Source of the DNA: OLB11 sp041392835
GTDB lineage: Bacteria > Bacteroidota > Bacteroidia > Chitinophagales > Chitinophagaceae
DNA length: 64,000 bases
Direction of reading: 5' to 3'
Assembly: GCA_041392835.1 (NCBI GenBank)
Contig: JAWKLF010000006.1
Span: 87,287 to 151,286, forward strand
This document shows positions 42,526-51,705 of this stretch, piece by piece. How positions within the stretch are numbered: position 1 is the stretch's first letter; the number at the start of each line of letters is the position of its first letter. The notes beneath the pieces were generated by a model. The model was not told the origin of the DNA. It saw only the letters and a program-made list of their open reading frames with translations, and ran no database searches. A program made the translations under genes and the position numbers.

Positions 42526-43017
42526 ATGAAAAACTTACTACTTCTTTTCATACTTTTTTTAGGAATAAGCCAAAATGTAAAAGCTCAAGCTCCAATGAGC
42601 CCAGCTGTGGTAGCATTTAATAATAAAGTAGATGAGTTGACTACGAAGTATAAGATGGACGGTTTTCAAACATTTAAGGCAGGCAACTTGCCAATGGAAA
42701 GAAATACTGAAACTCCTATTTTTATAGATATGATTGAAGGGCGTTGGTATCAATTTTGTGTAGTTGGAGATCCAGAAGCAAAAAAGTTTGAAATGAAATT
42801 AGGCTTGGCTGGAGTAGGCGATTTTATAACGGATAAATTCAAGCCAACTAATACAGATGAATTTTGGACAACTTTTTCATTTATCTGCCCACGATCAGGA
42901 CGTTATCTTTTAACTTTTTACCAACGTGGAAGCAAAAAAGATATGATGGCTTATGTGTCTGTTTTACAACGTCCCAATAAAACTGCTAATGGTACTTTAA
43001 CATACGCTTTTAAATAA
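42526..43017 (+). CDS. Secreted hypothetical protein
   Basis: A 163-residue protein with a signal peptide (LLLLFILFLGISQNVKAQA) and a beta-rich mature part (RWYQFCVVGDPEAKKFEMKL, then PRSGRYLLTFYQRGSKKD). The pattern suggests a small pre-peptidase or jelly-roll-like fold with one domain and no T9SS signal. No family recognised. It stands alone, followed by a strong terminator. Confidence 0.65.
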   Translation: MKNLLLLFILFLGISQNVKAQAPMSPAVVAFNNKVDELTTKYKMDGFQTFKAGNLPMERNTETPIFIDMIEGRWYQFCVVGDPEAKKFEMKLGLAGVGDFITDKFKPTNTDEFWTTFSFICPRSGRYLLTFYQRGSKKDMMAYVSVLQRPNKTANGTLTYAFK

Positions 43018-43064
43018 AAAATATTTTTTCAAAATTGTAGATTAATAAATGTCAGCTTTTAATT

Positions 43065-43093
43065 ACTCTCCTAGTCTTAGGAGAGTTTTTTTT
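43065..43093 (+). terminator. Intrinsic terminator
   Basis: ACTCTCCTA (43065-43073) and TAGGAGAGT (43078-43086) form a perfect 9-bp stem with a 4-base loop, followed by TTTTTTT. It ends the transcript of the secreted protein gene and faces the DUF445 gene from the other side. Confidence 0.85.
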
Positions 43094-43685
43094 ATGTAAG
43101 CTGACTAATAAGTAACTGAAATATTCCAATCAAAAAGCCTATTATAGCACCTATTACTTCTACAAATGTGAATTCTTTTTTCATGATTTGCATTAAGATA
43201 GATTCTAATTTTTGTATGCTAAAAGCGGCTACTTTATCTGTAACCATTTTTTCTATATCAATTTTTTCTTGAAGCCCCTTGCTCATATGTTCTAATAAAA
43301 TAGGAAGCAATTGGTCAAATTCATTGACTATAGATTTTTTAATTCTAACTATGGTGTCAGAACCTATAAACATAGATAATAATGGTATTTCTTCCTGTAG
43401 TTTGGTCTTTATAAATTGATCCACATGTTGTTCTATCATTGGTAGTACCATCTGTGAAGTTTCTGGCGATTTTATTTTAGCCGTTATTTCATCCATGTGT
43501 ATTAATTCGTTGGCTACAAGTGTTCCTAATGAGGCAGCAAATTGTTGTTGTCTTTTTGGAAAAATACCTTGTATTGTTAATCCTAAAAATCGTATGGGTT
43601 TTTGAGGATGGAATAGCATTTTGATAGCTATTTTATTAGTAATCCAACCTATGAATGCTGAAATAAAAGGTAATAAATAAATCAT
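43092..43685 (-). CDS. DUF445 family membrane protein
   Basis: A 197-residue protein: the start YLLPFISAFIGWITNKIAIK and MLFHPQKPIRFLG with GIFPKRQQQFAASLG is the DUF445 signature. A second membrane segment ends the chain (FTFVEVIGAIIGFLIGIFQL). It is the short single-repeat form of the family. Function is not established. It starts 4 bases after the end of the cyanophycinase gene. Confidence 0.82.
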   Translation of the reverse strand: MIYLLPFISAFIGWITNKIAIKMLFHPQKPIRFLGLTIQGIFPKRQQQFAASLGTLVANELIHMDEITAKIKSPETSQMVLPMIEQHVDQFIKTKLQEEIPLLSMFIGSDTIVRIKKSIVNEFDQLLPILLEHMSKGLQEKIDIEKMVTDKVAAFSIQKLESILMQIMKKEFTFVEVIGAIIGFLIGIFQLLISQLT

Positions 43686-43688
43686 ACA

Positions 43689-44579
43689 TTATTCTACTTC
43701 TGTTTTCTCAAAAGCATCTTCATCCATTTCTATGTATTTTAACTCTCTGAGTAAATACTTGTCAGCTTTGGCTAAAAAGTGCACTATGATATGTTCTACC
43801 GATATGGATTTGCCATCGTTTAAGTCTGCAATATTGGTATGCCTAATTTGATGACCATCAATAATAATAATCATACCTGAGCCTATGGCTTCCATGCAGT
43901 TGCCATCTTTTATAAAGAGGCCAGTGTCTTCGCCCAATCCTATGCCAATACAAGAAGGATTAGCGGCTACAGCCTGAGCCAATCGGCTAAAACGCCCTCT
44001 TTTTACAAAGTGCGAATCAAAAATTACATCCTTCATAAAGGCAAGTCCAGTAGTTACTTTTACAGCACCTTTAAGGTGAGCATTGGCTGCATTTCCTTCA
44101 TATATCATAGTATTGCTCATAGCCATAGCGCCTGCACTTGTGCCAGCTATGATAAAGCCATCTTCATGGAGGTATCTATCATGCAAAATTGATAAGATAG
44201 TAGTGCCTCCAAATATTGTAGTCAAGCGCATTTGATTGCCACCACTAAACATGATCACATCTGCTTGTTTTACTCGTTCTATATATTCTTCATTGAGTAC
44301 GTCTTCTCTATTGCGAATATGTAAGAGGCCTACATTGTTACAATTTAATTTCTTGTATGCTTGTATATAATTTTCGCCTACCTCTATAGGTATCGTTGAG
44401 GCAGTAGTAATTACTTCAATTCGGCTTTTATCATGATGCTTTGATTCTACTACTATTCTTTTTAAAATCCCTTCTTCAAAAAAATTTAAATTATTTCTAT
44501 TGATAATTCCTACTTCTAAGTCAGAGCCTTTGTCTTCTGCGCCACCTATAGGAATAAGTATGCCTTTGGGAATATTCAT
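43689..44579 (-). CDS. cphB: Cyanophycinase-like S51 peptidase
   Basis: A 296-residue enzyme of peptidase family S51: GGAEDKGSD near the N-terminus, MFSGGNQMRLTTIFGGT, the nucleophile in AGTSAGAMAMS, and GIGLGEDTGLFI. It removes Asp-Arg dipeptides from cyanophycin. No cyanophycin synthetase gene is in view. I use the ATG at 44579 (MNIPKG): a -7 element (TATATTTG, leftward, 44601-44608) lies just upstream, inside the longer reading frame. Confidence 0.82.
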   Translation of the reverse strand: MNIPKGILIPIGGAEDKGSDLEVGIINRNNLNFFEEGILKRIVVESKHHDKSRIEVITTASTIPIEVGENYIQAYKKLNCNNVGLLHIRNREDVLNEEYIERVKQADVIMFSGGNQMRLTTIFGGTTILSILHDRYLHEDGFIIAGTSAGAMAMSNTMIYEGNAANAHLKGAVKVTTGLAFMKDVIFDSHFVKRGRFSRLAQAVAANPSCIGIGLGEDTGLFIKDGNCMEAIGSGMIIIIDGHQIRHTNIADLNDGKSISVEHIIVHFLAKADKYLLRELKYIEMDEDAFEKTEVE

Positions 44580-44600
44580 ATTTGTTTGTTTGTTAAACGG

Positions 44601-44608
44601 CAAATATA
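44601..44608 (-). promoter_or_regulatory. Promoter -7 element of the cyanophycinase gene
   Basis: Leftward TATATTTG matches TAnnTTTG and lies 21 bases upstream of the ATG at 44579, deciding that start over the ATG at 44615. Confidence 0.5.
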
Positions 44609-44724
44609 TATACATTAGCCCTTAACTCATATGCTTTTTGCTCATACTGAATTTCTTGTGTAAAAGATTATTAAATGTTTTAAATATGGTTGTAACATTG
44701 CTTTTCTATATGAAATAGAAATTT

Positions 44725-46080
44725 TTGCAACCTTTTGGGTATCTAGTTTTTTTGGTATTGTTCGTTTTGGCCATTCTTTTTTACAAAGAAAGAATTATCA
44801 TTTTAGATGCTTCATTTCAATTATTCCAAATGATGGAAAATAACGGATTTGCAGTGCAAGCTCAGCGTTTTCCGGCTATGTTTACTCAGCTATTTCCTTT
44901 AATGGGTATATGGCTACATCTTAGTCTTAAATCTGTAATGCTTTTATACAGTGTTGGTTTTATCATATTTTATTTCACTTGTTTTTTCTTAATACTGCGT
45001 GTAGCCAAGCAGCCTACGCTTGCTTTTATTTTTTTATTGTATAGTATTTTAATGGTTAGGCATTCTTTTTTTTGGATACAATGTGAGTTTGTGCAAGGCG
45101 TGGCTTTTACGTTAGTTTATTTTGCTTTTTTAGAAAAAAGAATACAACAAGGGTCTTTACAAATGCTTCATTTTATCGTATATGGTCTTTTGCTTATCGT
45201 AGTAATTTTCTATTATCCGTCTTTGATTTTTTTAAGCTCGTTTATTTTTTTATTATTCAGTATTCAATACAAAAAGAGAATTATTCCTTTGATGATTTTG
45301 TTTGCCATAAATCTTTTATTCTTTTGGATAAAAACTACTTTGATAACAAATTACTATGATGATCAACAAATAGGCTTGGCAATAAATTTTAAAGCCTATC
45401 AGTGGAATATTTTGAATTTTAAAAGCACTCAAGATTTTATAACCTATGTTCAGCATCATTACTATCCAGTATTAATATTGTTTTTAATAGGCATCGTATG
45501 GCTTATGTATCAAAAAAAATATCTTCATTTGTTTTTAGTCTGTTTTTATATTTTGGGTTATTTGTTTATAATTTTCAACAAAAGCCCTAATGGTTATAAG
45601 CAATTTTATATCGAAAGCCAATATCTTTTAATTAGCGTTTTTGTTGCTTCTATGTTTATCTATTCGAATAGACAAATACCACGTTTGCAAAATATTTTTT
45701 CAATTCTTATTTTCAGTTTTGTGCTACTTAGTCTCTTAAGGATTATTTATTTGTCGCAAAAATATACTGCACGAAATAATTATATCAGACAGCTTGTACA
45801 TAACAATCCAGACAAGACAATTTTAGAGGATAGCGAAATTAATTCGGAAATATTGCTCATGAATTGGGGACTGAGTTATGAAGTTTGGTTACTGACTACT
45901 TTAGAAAGTGGGAGTACTAAATCCTTATATAATAAGGAAGCGCATGAAGATTTATCCGATAGAAATAAATGTACTACGTGTTGGATACATAAATTTGCTT
46001 TTGCAGAATACAAAAATCTTAATAAACGATATTTTAAATTTATAGATAGTGTAAATGCTTATCAGTATAAAACTAAGTAG
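44725..46080 (+). CDS. Multi-pass membrane protein of unknown function
   Basis: A 451-residue protein with about eleven hydrophobic segments and a short soluble C-terminal end (EAHEDLSDRNKCTTCWIHKF, with a CTTC pair). The layout resembles GT-C-type glycosyltransferases, with a conserved-looking acidic first loop (IILDASFQLFQMMENNGF), but no family can be claimed. The best start is a TTG at 44725; no ATG precedes the first membrane segment. Confidence 0.6.
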   Translation: MQPFGYLVFLVLFVLAILFYKERIIILDASFQLFQMMENNGFAVQAQRFPAMFTQLFPLMGIWLHLSLKSVMLLYSVGFIIFYFTCFFLILRVAKQPTLAFIFLLYSILMVRHSFFWIQCEFVQGVAFTLVYFAFLEKRIQQGSLQMLHFIVYGLLLIVVIFYYPSLIFLSSFIFLLFSIQYKKRIIPLMILFAINLLFFWIKTTLITNYYDDQQIGLAINFKAYQWNILNFKSTQDFITYVQHHYYPVLILFLIGIVWLMYQKKYLHLFLVCFYILGYLFIIFNKSPNGYKQFYIESQYLLISVFVASMFIYSNRQIPRLQNIFSILIFSFVLLSLLRIIYLSQKYTARNNYIRQLVHNNPDKTILEDSEINSEILLMNWGLSYEVWLLTTLESGSTKSLYNKEAHEDLSDRNKCTTCWIHKFAFAEYKNLNKRYFKFIDSVNAYQYKTK

Positions 46081-46609
46081 CTGAGCTACTTCCTTTAAAG
46101 GCGTCTTCGGGATTTTTGAACAACACGTTGAAGGTAGTAAGCGAACCATATATACGAGTTATGTATTGTTGCAAATCCACTTTTTGTTCATCGTTCAATG
46201 TTTTGTTTGCATTGATTTGTTGTTCCATCACTCGGAGTCTATCTCGTATCATCACTATTTTGTGAAAAAAAGTTTCTATAGGAATTTCTTTCGATTGCAT
46301 GCTCACGTCATAAGGTTTGAGCGTCATAGTACCACCTTGCCATTTGTTGCCAAGAGGGACTACTTCACCTATATCACTTCGTTCTTCTAAAATTTTGGAC
46401 AACATCATCGTTAAATCGGCTGTATTGACAAGACCAGTGGCTTCGTCCGCGTCTTTAGCCGCTAATACTCTTAATTCAAATGTTTTGGATATAGATTTTA
46501 CAGCATTTGAGTTTTTGAACCAAATACTATAAAATTCAGTACCTATATCAACGATAACACCTTTGCCAAAATTTTCGTGTTCTATTCTGGAGCCTATTCC
46601 TAATTCCAT
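46073..46609 (-). CDS. Conserved protein with N-terminal Tudor-like (H-FG-G) domain
   Basis: A 178-residue soluble protein. GSRIEHENFGKGVIVDIGTE resembles the small SH3/Tudor-like unit at the end of UvrD/PcrA helicases, which binds RNA polymerase. The rest is helical (KEIPIETFFHKIVMIRDRLR). It is a familiar Bacteroidota hypothetical protein; a transcription-linked role is inferred only. Its last 8 bases overlap those of the facing membrane protein gene. Confidence 0.62.
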   Translation of the reverse strand: MELGIGSRIEHENFGKGVIVDIGTEFYSIWFKNSNAVKSISKTFELRVLAAKDADEATGLVNTADLTMMLSKILEERSDIGEVVPLGNKWQGGTMTLKPYDVSMQSKEIPIETFFHKIVMIRDRLRVMEQQINANKTLNDEQKVDLQQYITRIYGSLTTFNVLFKNPEDAFKGSSSAT

Positions 46610-46690
46610 ATTTTAGTTTTTAGTAAAGCGAAGATATTTATTTCTCATTTATTAATCAATATGATTATTTTTGTAGCCTAAAAAACAATT

Positions 46691-46957
46691 ATGTCAGACA
46701 ATTTAGAACTTATACAAACCCTTAAAACGCAAATTATTGAATCACTTAATTTGGAGGGTATGACACCAGATGAAATTGAAGATAAAGCCCCTTTGTTTGG
46801 AGAAGGTTTAGGCCTTGATAGCATTGATTCGTTAGAATTGATGGTTCTTTTAGAACGCAACTACGGTATCAAAATTGAAGATGCTCGTGAGGGTCGTAAG
46901 GCAATGGAATCCGTAGAGGCTATGGCGCAATACATAAGCGAGCATAGAACTAAATAA
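46691..46957 (+). CDS. Acyl carrier protein
   Basis: An 88-residue phosphopantetheine-binding protein: the attachment Ser is in LGLDSIDSLELMVLLE, within the four-helix ACP pattern. LFGEGLGLDS matches the ACPs of aryl polyene or secondary fatty acid pathways more than the housekeeping AcpP. No ketosynthase gene is adjacent. Single gene between two leftward units. Confidence 0.85.
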   Translation: MSDNLELIQTLKTQIIESLNLEGMTPDEIEDKAPLFGEGLGLDSIDSLELMVLLERNYGIKIEDAREGRKAMESVEAMAQYISEHRTK

Positions 46958-46983
46958 GATTTTTTTTATTTTCTCATGTATTA

Positions 46984-47931
46984 TTAAAAAAATAATCCAT
47001 GAAAGCGCACTTGACCTTGCGAATTTAGTTCTAAGGCTGGCATTGGTATTTTTAGTTTTATACTATTTAAGGCTTTCAGCAAAAAAGGATTTTTTCCTTT
47101 TATTTTTATTTTACTCAGGTCTATATCTGGAGAAATATAAAATTGACGAATTCGTTTTATGTCATTCCGAAGTATGGTATTTTGATTTTCGTCTTCCCAT
47201 GTATTGGTATAGCCACCAAACATGCCAGTAGCGCCGTAGCCTACTGCTATATTGAGCCATGCAGGGATAGATTTGTTTGGAACAAAACTTGAAATATTAG
47301 CACTCAGCCAATACGTTTGTGCATTATAATCTTTTAAAATTCTATTGGCCAATGTATGACCATACAAATCGTTGGCACGAAGTAGTAATTGAGGGTCTTG
47401 ATAATAGTTTTTGTGTGCAGAAAATTTAAATTGTATGCGTTGTTCTTGCCATGCAAATTCTTGTAAAGAAAAAATGAGCGAGCCACTGGTATTAGCTGCC
47501 ATATCGCTTAAGCTAAAACCCCATTTTGAGCTATAGCCATCTAAAATTTCGATTACACTTTCAAAGGCTATGCCCACACCACCGCCAAGCAAAGCCGATT
47601 TTTTTCTATTCATACCAGACCATCTAAATAATTCGGTGCTAAACTGTGCGCCTAAATATGCACTCCAAGCATGGCCTACTTTATCTACTTGTTGCCATTC
47701 GCCAATATCGTTGAATAGATGGAATGAGCTACGAGGATAATTACTATACCACGCTTTGTTGAGTGCATACATGCTACTTGCCCATATGCCTGCTTGTACG
47801 CATGATACTCCTATTAAGCGTTTGGTATTGAGACTATCCGAAGGCATAAAAAAAGTTTTTTTAGCTTTCTGTTGTGCATGACTCAATATTGGAAAAGAAA
47901 GCAAGCAATAAAGAAGTATTCGTATCCTCAT
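46984..47931 (-). CDS. DUF2279 (YfiM-like) outer-membrane-associated protein
   Basis: A 315-residue protein with a signal peptide (ending SHAQQ). FNDIGEWQQVDKVGHAWSAY and SALLGGGVGIAFESVIEILD followed by GFSLSDMAANTSGSL are the DUF2279 signature. The remaining half has alternating strands that may form a barrel. Role unknown. It overlaps the stop of the YdeI-like gene by 4 bases. Confidence 0.78.
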   Translation of the reverse strand: MRIRILLYCLLSFPILSHAQQKAKKTFFMPSDSLNTKRLIGVSCVQAGIWASSMYALNKAWYSNYPRSSFHLFNDIGEWQQVDKVGHAWSAYLGAQFSTELFRWSGMNRKKSALLGGGVGIAFESVIEILDGYSSKWGFSLSDMAANTSGSLIFSLQEFAWQEQRIQFKFSAHKNYYQDPQLLLRANDLYGHTLANRILKDYNAQTYWLSANISSFVPNKSIPAWLNIAVGYGATGMFGGYTNTWEDENQNTILRNDIKRIRQFYISPDIDLSKIKIKGKNPFLLKALNSIKLKIPMPALELNSQGQVRFHGLFF

Positions 47932-48440
47932 TTTTGATTTTTTTGGCTTCTAATCATTTCGCCATAATTCATTTTTTGAATCAAAGAGTTTATCATGATG
48001 GCTATACGTTTGGCCTTTGTAGCTTCCGTTTTGGCACTTTGAATCCATTTTGAATAATATTTTTTGTGTGAGCCCGGAAAGGTGTTGAAATGTGCTAAAG
48101 CCAAATGTTCCATATTCAATGCTTCCATCATATCTTTATCATGTTTAAACTCACTTTGGTCAACTAAAATGTTAAGGCTTACACTGTCGCATTTTTTTTT
48201 CTTTAATTTCTTTCTTAAATCATTATTTAAGGGTAAAATATAATCCCCACCACCCATTGGTATTAGACTAATTTGCTCTATTGCAACTGCATCTATATGA
48301 CCTTTTATCATAAAAGATTTTTTATCTTTTGTATATATTTTTTGTATTTCTTCGGCTGGAATCAGTACGTAAGTCCAGCCTGTTTTTTCGCCTTGTTCTC
48401 CAAATTTTTGGATTTCAGTTTTATAAATTAAGGGAGACAT
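47928..48440 (-). CDS. DUF1905/OmdA (YdeI-like) protein
   Basis: A 170-residue protein: N-terminal DUF1905 barrel (GWTYVLIPAEEIQKIY, ISLIPMGGGDYILPLN) and a C-terminal helical OmdA-type part (FNTFPGSHKKYYSKWIQSAK, then TKAKRI). Proteins of this kind are linked to protection against bacteriocins or cationic peptides, but the mechanism is unclear. It overlaps both neighbours and forms an operon with the FKBP lipoprotein gene. Confidence 0.8.
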   Translation of the reverse strand: MSPLIYKTEIQKFGEQGEKTGWTYVLIPAEEIQKIYTKDKKSFMIKGHIDAVAIEQISLIPMGGGDYILPLNNDLRKKLKKKKCDSVSLNILVDQSEFKHDKDMMEALNMEHLALAHFNTFPGSHKKYYSKWIQSAKTEATKAKRIAIMINSLIQKMNYGEMIRSQKNQK

Positions 48441-48898
48441 TAGAAGCCTAATAATTCGATTTCGAAAATCAAATTAGAATTTGCAGGGATGCTGCCAGCA
48501 ACAGAGCCACCATATGCTAAAGATGGTGGTATATATAAAATTATTTTACCGCCTGCGCCTATTAAGGGTATGCCTTCTTGCCAACCTTTTATTAAATTGG
48601 AAAGAAAAAATGAAGTGCCGCTACCTTGATCAAAAACACTACCATTGGTAAGACGACCTACATAGTTTACTTTCACTTCATTGCATATGGTAGGTTTGTC
48701 TGACCCTCCAGCATTGATGATAGAGTAAAAAAAGCCTCTACTATCTTCTGTAGCAGTAATGCCAAACGTATTGATATAATCTTTCAATGTGGCTACTTCG
48801 CTTGCTGGTGCTGTATCTGTCACTTCTCCGCAATTGTTTTTCTTTTTGCAAGAAAATAGGATAGCAGGTAATAGTAATAGTATAAAAAGTTTTTTCAT
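48440..48898 (-). CDS. FKBP-type peptidyl-prolyl isomerase lipoprotein
   Basis: A 152-residue lipoprotein with lipobox LFSC (Cys 17) and one FKBP domain: NEVKVNYVGRLTNGSVFDQG, LIKGWQEGIPLIGAGGKIIL and IPPSLAYGG, followed by IPANSNLIFEIELL. All key hydrophobic pocket residues appear present. It would speed proline isomerisation in exported proteins at the outer membrane or periplasm. Confidence 0.9.
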   Translation of the reverse strand: MKKLFILLLLPAILFSCKKKNNCGEVTDTAPASEVATLKDYINTFGITATEDSRGFFYSIINAGGSDKPTICNEVKVNYVGRLTNGSVFDQGSGTSFFLSNLIKGWQEGIPLIGAGGKIILYIPPSLAYGGSVAGSIPANSNLIFEIELLGF

Positions 48899-48914
48899 TG
48901 TTTATTTTTTTTAA

Positions 48915-49871
48915 TTAAGCAAGTTCTTTCATGACATTGTAAACCACATGGGGTTTGCCAAGTGTGTAAAAATGGATTACGGGTGCTCCCGCAGCTTTTA
49001 AATCGCGCGCCTGATGCAAAAGCCATTCGGTACCTACCTTTTCACAATCTGCATCATTTTTGCATTTCATCATTTCAGTCACCAAGTCATTGGGCAAATC
49101 AACATGAAATATAGAAGGAATATTGTTCAACTGTTTTTTAGATGTCAAAGGTTTTAAGCCAGGTATGATAGGAACTTGCACTCCGTTTTCCTTACACTTT
49201 GTCACATATTGATGGTATTTGGCATTATCAAAAAACATTTGTGTAGTAATATAATCAGCACCTGCTTCAATTTTATCTTTCAGAAAAATAAGGTCTAAAT
49301 CAGGATTAGGGCTTTCATAGTGTTTTTCGGGATAGCCAGCCACACCTATACAAAATTCTGTTTTTACACCTTCTGTTATTTCATCTTCTACATATACTCC
49401 TCTATTAAGATGTTCAATTTGTTTTACTAAATCTATAGCAAAGTGATGTCCGTGTGGATGTGGAATAAAATATTTTTCGTTTTTGGGTGGGTCGCCTCTC
49501 AAAGCAAGCACATTATCTATACCCAAAAAATTGAGGTCTATAAGTGCATTTTCAGTTTCATCTTTAGAAAAGCCTCCACATATCAAATGAGGTACTGCAT
49601 CTATTTTATAATGATTCATCAATGCGGCACAAATACCCACAGTCCCGGGTCTTTTTCTAATTTCTATTCTATCAAACGAACCATCGGAGCGTTTTTTGTA
49701 TGATTGTTCCGATCGATGATAGGTGACATTGATAAAAGAGGGTTTAAACTCCATCAAAGGGTCTAAGATAGAAAATATAGATTCTATACTTTTCCCTTTT
49801 ACTGGTGGTAGTATTTCAAAGGAATAAAGTGTTTTTCCTTTGGCTTCTTTTATATGATCTGTAACTTTCAT
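48915..49871 (-). CDS. metF: Methylenetetrahydrofolate reductase
   Basis: A TIM-barrel flavoenzyme that reduces 5,10-methylene-THF to 5-methyl-THF for methionine synthesis: SFEILPPVKGKSI with the catalytic Glu at the start, FINVTYHRSEQ, LALRGDPPKNE, CIGVAGYPEKHYESPNPD and TTQMFFDNAKY. The full reading frame begins at 49880 (MHSM...); the second ATG at 49871 (MKVTDHIKEA) fits homologues better. Length is normal. Confidence 0.9.
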   Translation of the reverse strand: MKVTDHIKEAKGKTLYSFEILPPVKGKSIESIFSILDPLMEFKPSFINVTYHRSEQSYKKRSDGSFDRIEIRKRPGTVGICAALMNHYKIDAVPHLICGGFSKDETENALIDLNFLGIDNVLALRGDPPKNEKYFIPHPHGHHFAIDLVKQIEHLNRGVYVEDEITEGVKTEFCIGVAGYPEKHYESPNPDLDLIFLKDKIEAGADYITTQMFFDNAKYHQYVTKCKENGVQVPIIPGLKPLTSKKQLNNIPSIFHVDLPNDLVTEMMKCKNDADCEKVGTEWLLHQARDLKAAGAPVIHFYTLGKPHVVYNVMKELA

Positions 49872-49981
49872 GCTGTGCAAATATACAAGTGATTGTAAGA
49901 ATCATATATTAAAATAGCCTATAAATTAATTTGTCATTTTTATTGAACAAAATCTCATTAGTAAGTCCTATTTTTAGCCAA

Positions 49982-50590
49982 GTGATAAAGCAATGGATTA
50001 GCGTATGTATATTACTTTTCTTTTTTAATATGCTGCATGCGCAAACAACATATTCGGGTACATATGCCTATTCAAAAGGCCTAAACAAAGCATTTGCTAC
50101 TATAGTATGTAGCCAATTTAAAGCCGATTCGGCTTTTGTTTGCATTAATGCAGTATCAGGAATGCCCGATTTTCACACTATTTTTTGGAAAGGATTTATA
50201 CATCAAGATTCAAGCCAATGGTTAGCTCATACAGCTAGTTGTACCTATAAGATGTCGTTTAAAAAAAACATATTAAGTATTCAGCTTCTCGATTCTAATA
50301 GTGCTCCGTTTACTTGGGTTGGTAAATATGTTAAAAAAAATAATTTAGAGAAAATAAATAGCTCTATGCTCGAAGAAATGAATGAGCAAACAGCTATTTG
50401 TAATGCCGATAGTGTAGTGGCTTTGCGTGTTCCTCATATAGAAGGCCGTGTACTATGTATGTTAAATAAAAATACTAAAATCAACATTGTAGATAAATAC
50501 TTGAACTATTATCTGGTAGAAGTCCCATCTTTGAAGAATGACTATGTATGGATTCCTAAAAAGTATATCAAGTTGCTAAAAAATAAATGA
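49982..50590 (+). CDS. Secreted hypothetical protein
   Basis: About 202 residues from the GTG at 49982, which gives a clean signal peptide (IKQWISVCILLFFFNMLHAQ); a TTG at 49931 would give a much longer leader. The middle part is beta-rich (FHTIFWKGFIHQDSSQWLAH), the end an SH3-like segment (NTKINIVDKYLNYYLVEVPS, then YVWIPKKYIKLL). No family recognised. It overlaps lpxK by 4 bases (ATGA). Confidence 0.62.
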   Translation: MIKQWISVCILLFFFNMLHAQTTYSGTYAYSKGLNKAFATIVCSQFKADSAFVCINAVSGMPDFHTIFWKGFIHQDSSQWLAHTASCTYKMSFKKNILSIQLLDSNSAPFTWVGKYVKKNNLEKINSSMLEEMNEQTAICNADSVVALRVPHIEGRVLCMLNKNTKINIVDKYLNYYLVEVPSLKNDYVWIPKKYIKLLKNK

Positions 50591-51693
50591 CACAATTACT
50601 TTATACCTTATTGAAATATGCAACCTTGCCCTTTGCAATTATTTATGGCATTATTATTTATTTGAGAAATAAATTTTATGATTGGGGCATTTTTTCATCC
50701 ATACAATTTTCTGTGCCTGTTATTAGTATAGGAAATCTTACGGTAGGTGGCACAGGCAAAAGCCCACATATAGAATATTTAGTAGAATTATTAAAAAATG
50801 AATTTCAAGTAGCTACACTGAGTAGAGGATACAAAAGACGTACAAGAGGTTTTAGAATAGCCTCGCTCGAAAGCGATGCCTATGATATTGGCGATGAGCC
50901 CTTTCAGTTTAAGGCTAAATATCCACAAATTTGTGTAGCAGTTGCAGAAGAGCGTATGACGGCTATACCTTCATTAATGCAGCGCGAACCACATACACAA
51001 GTCATATTATTGGATGATGCATTTCAGCATAGAACAGTAAAGCCGCATTGGTCTATACTGCTTACCGATTATGATAGGCTTTATACTCGCGATTTTATAA
51101 TGCCTTTTGGATTGCTCCGTGAAAGTAGAAGTGCAGCCAAAAGAGCTAATACAATTATAGTGAGTAAATGCAACCCTGGTATGACTAAGGATGAAATGGA
51201 TTTGATAAAAAAAGAACTAAAACCTCAATCCTATCAGCATGTTTTTTTTACATCTATAGTTTATAAAGCCATTTACCCTTTAACTTTATTTGAAAAAAGC
51301 TATAATAAAGATACACTTGTTATATTGGTTACAGCTATAGCAAATCCCAAACCTTTGATTTCGCATTTAGAAAAGCAATTTCAAAGTATTCATCATTTGT
51401 CATATTCTGACCATCATTATTTTAACAGAGAAGATATTGAAGAAATGAAAGAGGCTTATGATTTTGCAAAAACAGAAAACAAGATTTTTTTAACTACCGA
51501 AAAAGACGCTGCACGATTAATGCTTTTGAAAGATAAAATCAATGAATACCAATTGCCTTTTTACTGTCAACCTATAGGCATTGAATTCCTAAATAATGAA
51601 TCTTATATATTTAATAATGAAATAATAGATTTATTACGACCTTTTTATCCGATTATTGTAGAAGAAGAATCGAGTGATGAAGAAAAACGGTAA
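50587..51693 (+). CDS. lpxK: Tetraacyldisaccharide 4'-kinase
   Basis: A 368-residue lipid A kinase: an N-terminal membrane helix (YATLPFAIIYGIIIYLRN), Walker A in SIGNLTVGGTGKSPH, the block ATLSRGYKRRTRGF, VILLDDAFQHR and FFTTIVY-like FFTSIVYKA. It phosphorylates the lipid A precursor at the 4' position on the inner membrane, late in the pathway. Neighbouring kdsB and lptF/G genes belong to the same envelope process elsewhere in the window. Confidence 0.92.
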   Translation: MTQLLYTLLKYATLPFAIIYGIIIYLRNKFYDWGIFSSIQFSVPVISIGNLTVGGTGKSPHIEYLVELLKNEFQVATLSRGYKRRTRGFRIASLESDAYDIGDEPFQFKAKYPQICVAVAEERMTAIPSLMQREPHTQVILLDDAFQHRTVKPHWSILLTDYDRLYTRDFIMPFGLLRESRSAAKRANTIIVSKCNPGMTKDEMDLIKKELKPQSYQHVFFTSIVYKAIYPLTLFEKSYNKDTLVILVTAIANPKPLISHLEKQFQSIHHLSYSDHHYFNREDIEEMKEAYDFAKTENKIFLTTEKDAARLMLLKDKINEYQLPFYCQPIGIEFLNNESYIFNNEIIDLLRPFYPIIVEEESSDEEKR

Positions 51694-51705
51694 TAAAATA
51701 TATAA

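Noticed and set aside
46073..46609. CarD-family transcription factor
   Set aside because: Only a short H-FG-G segment matches; the rest is unlike CarD, so a neutral description was used.
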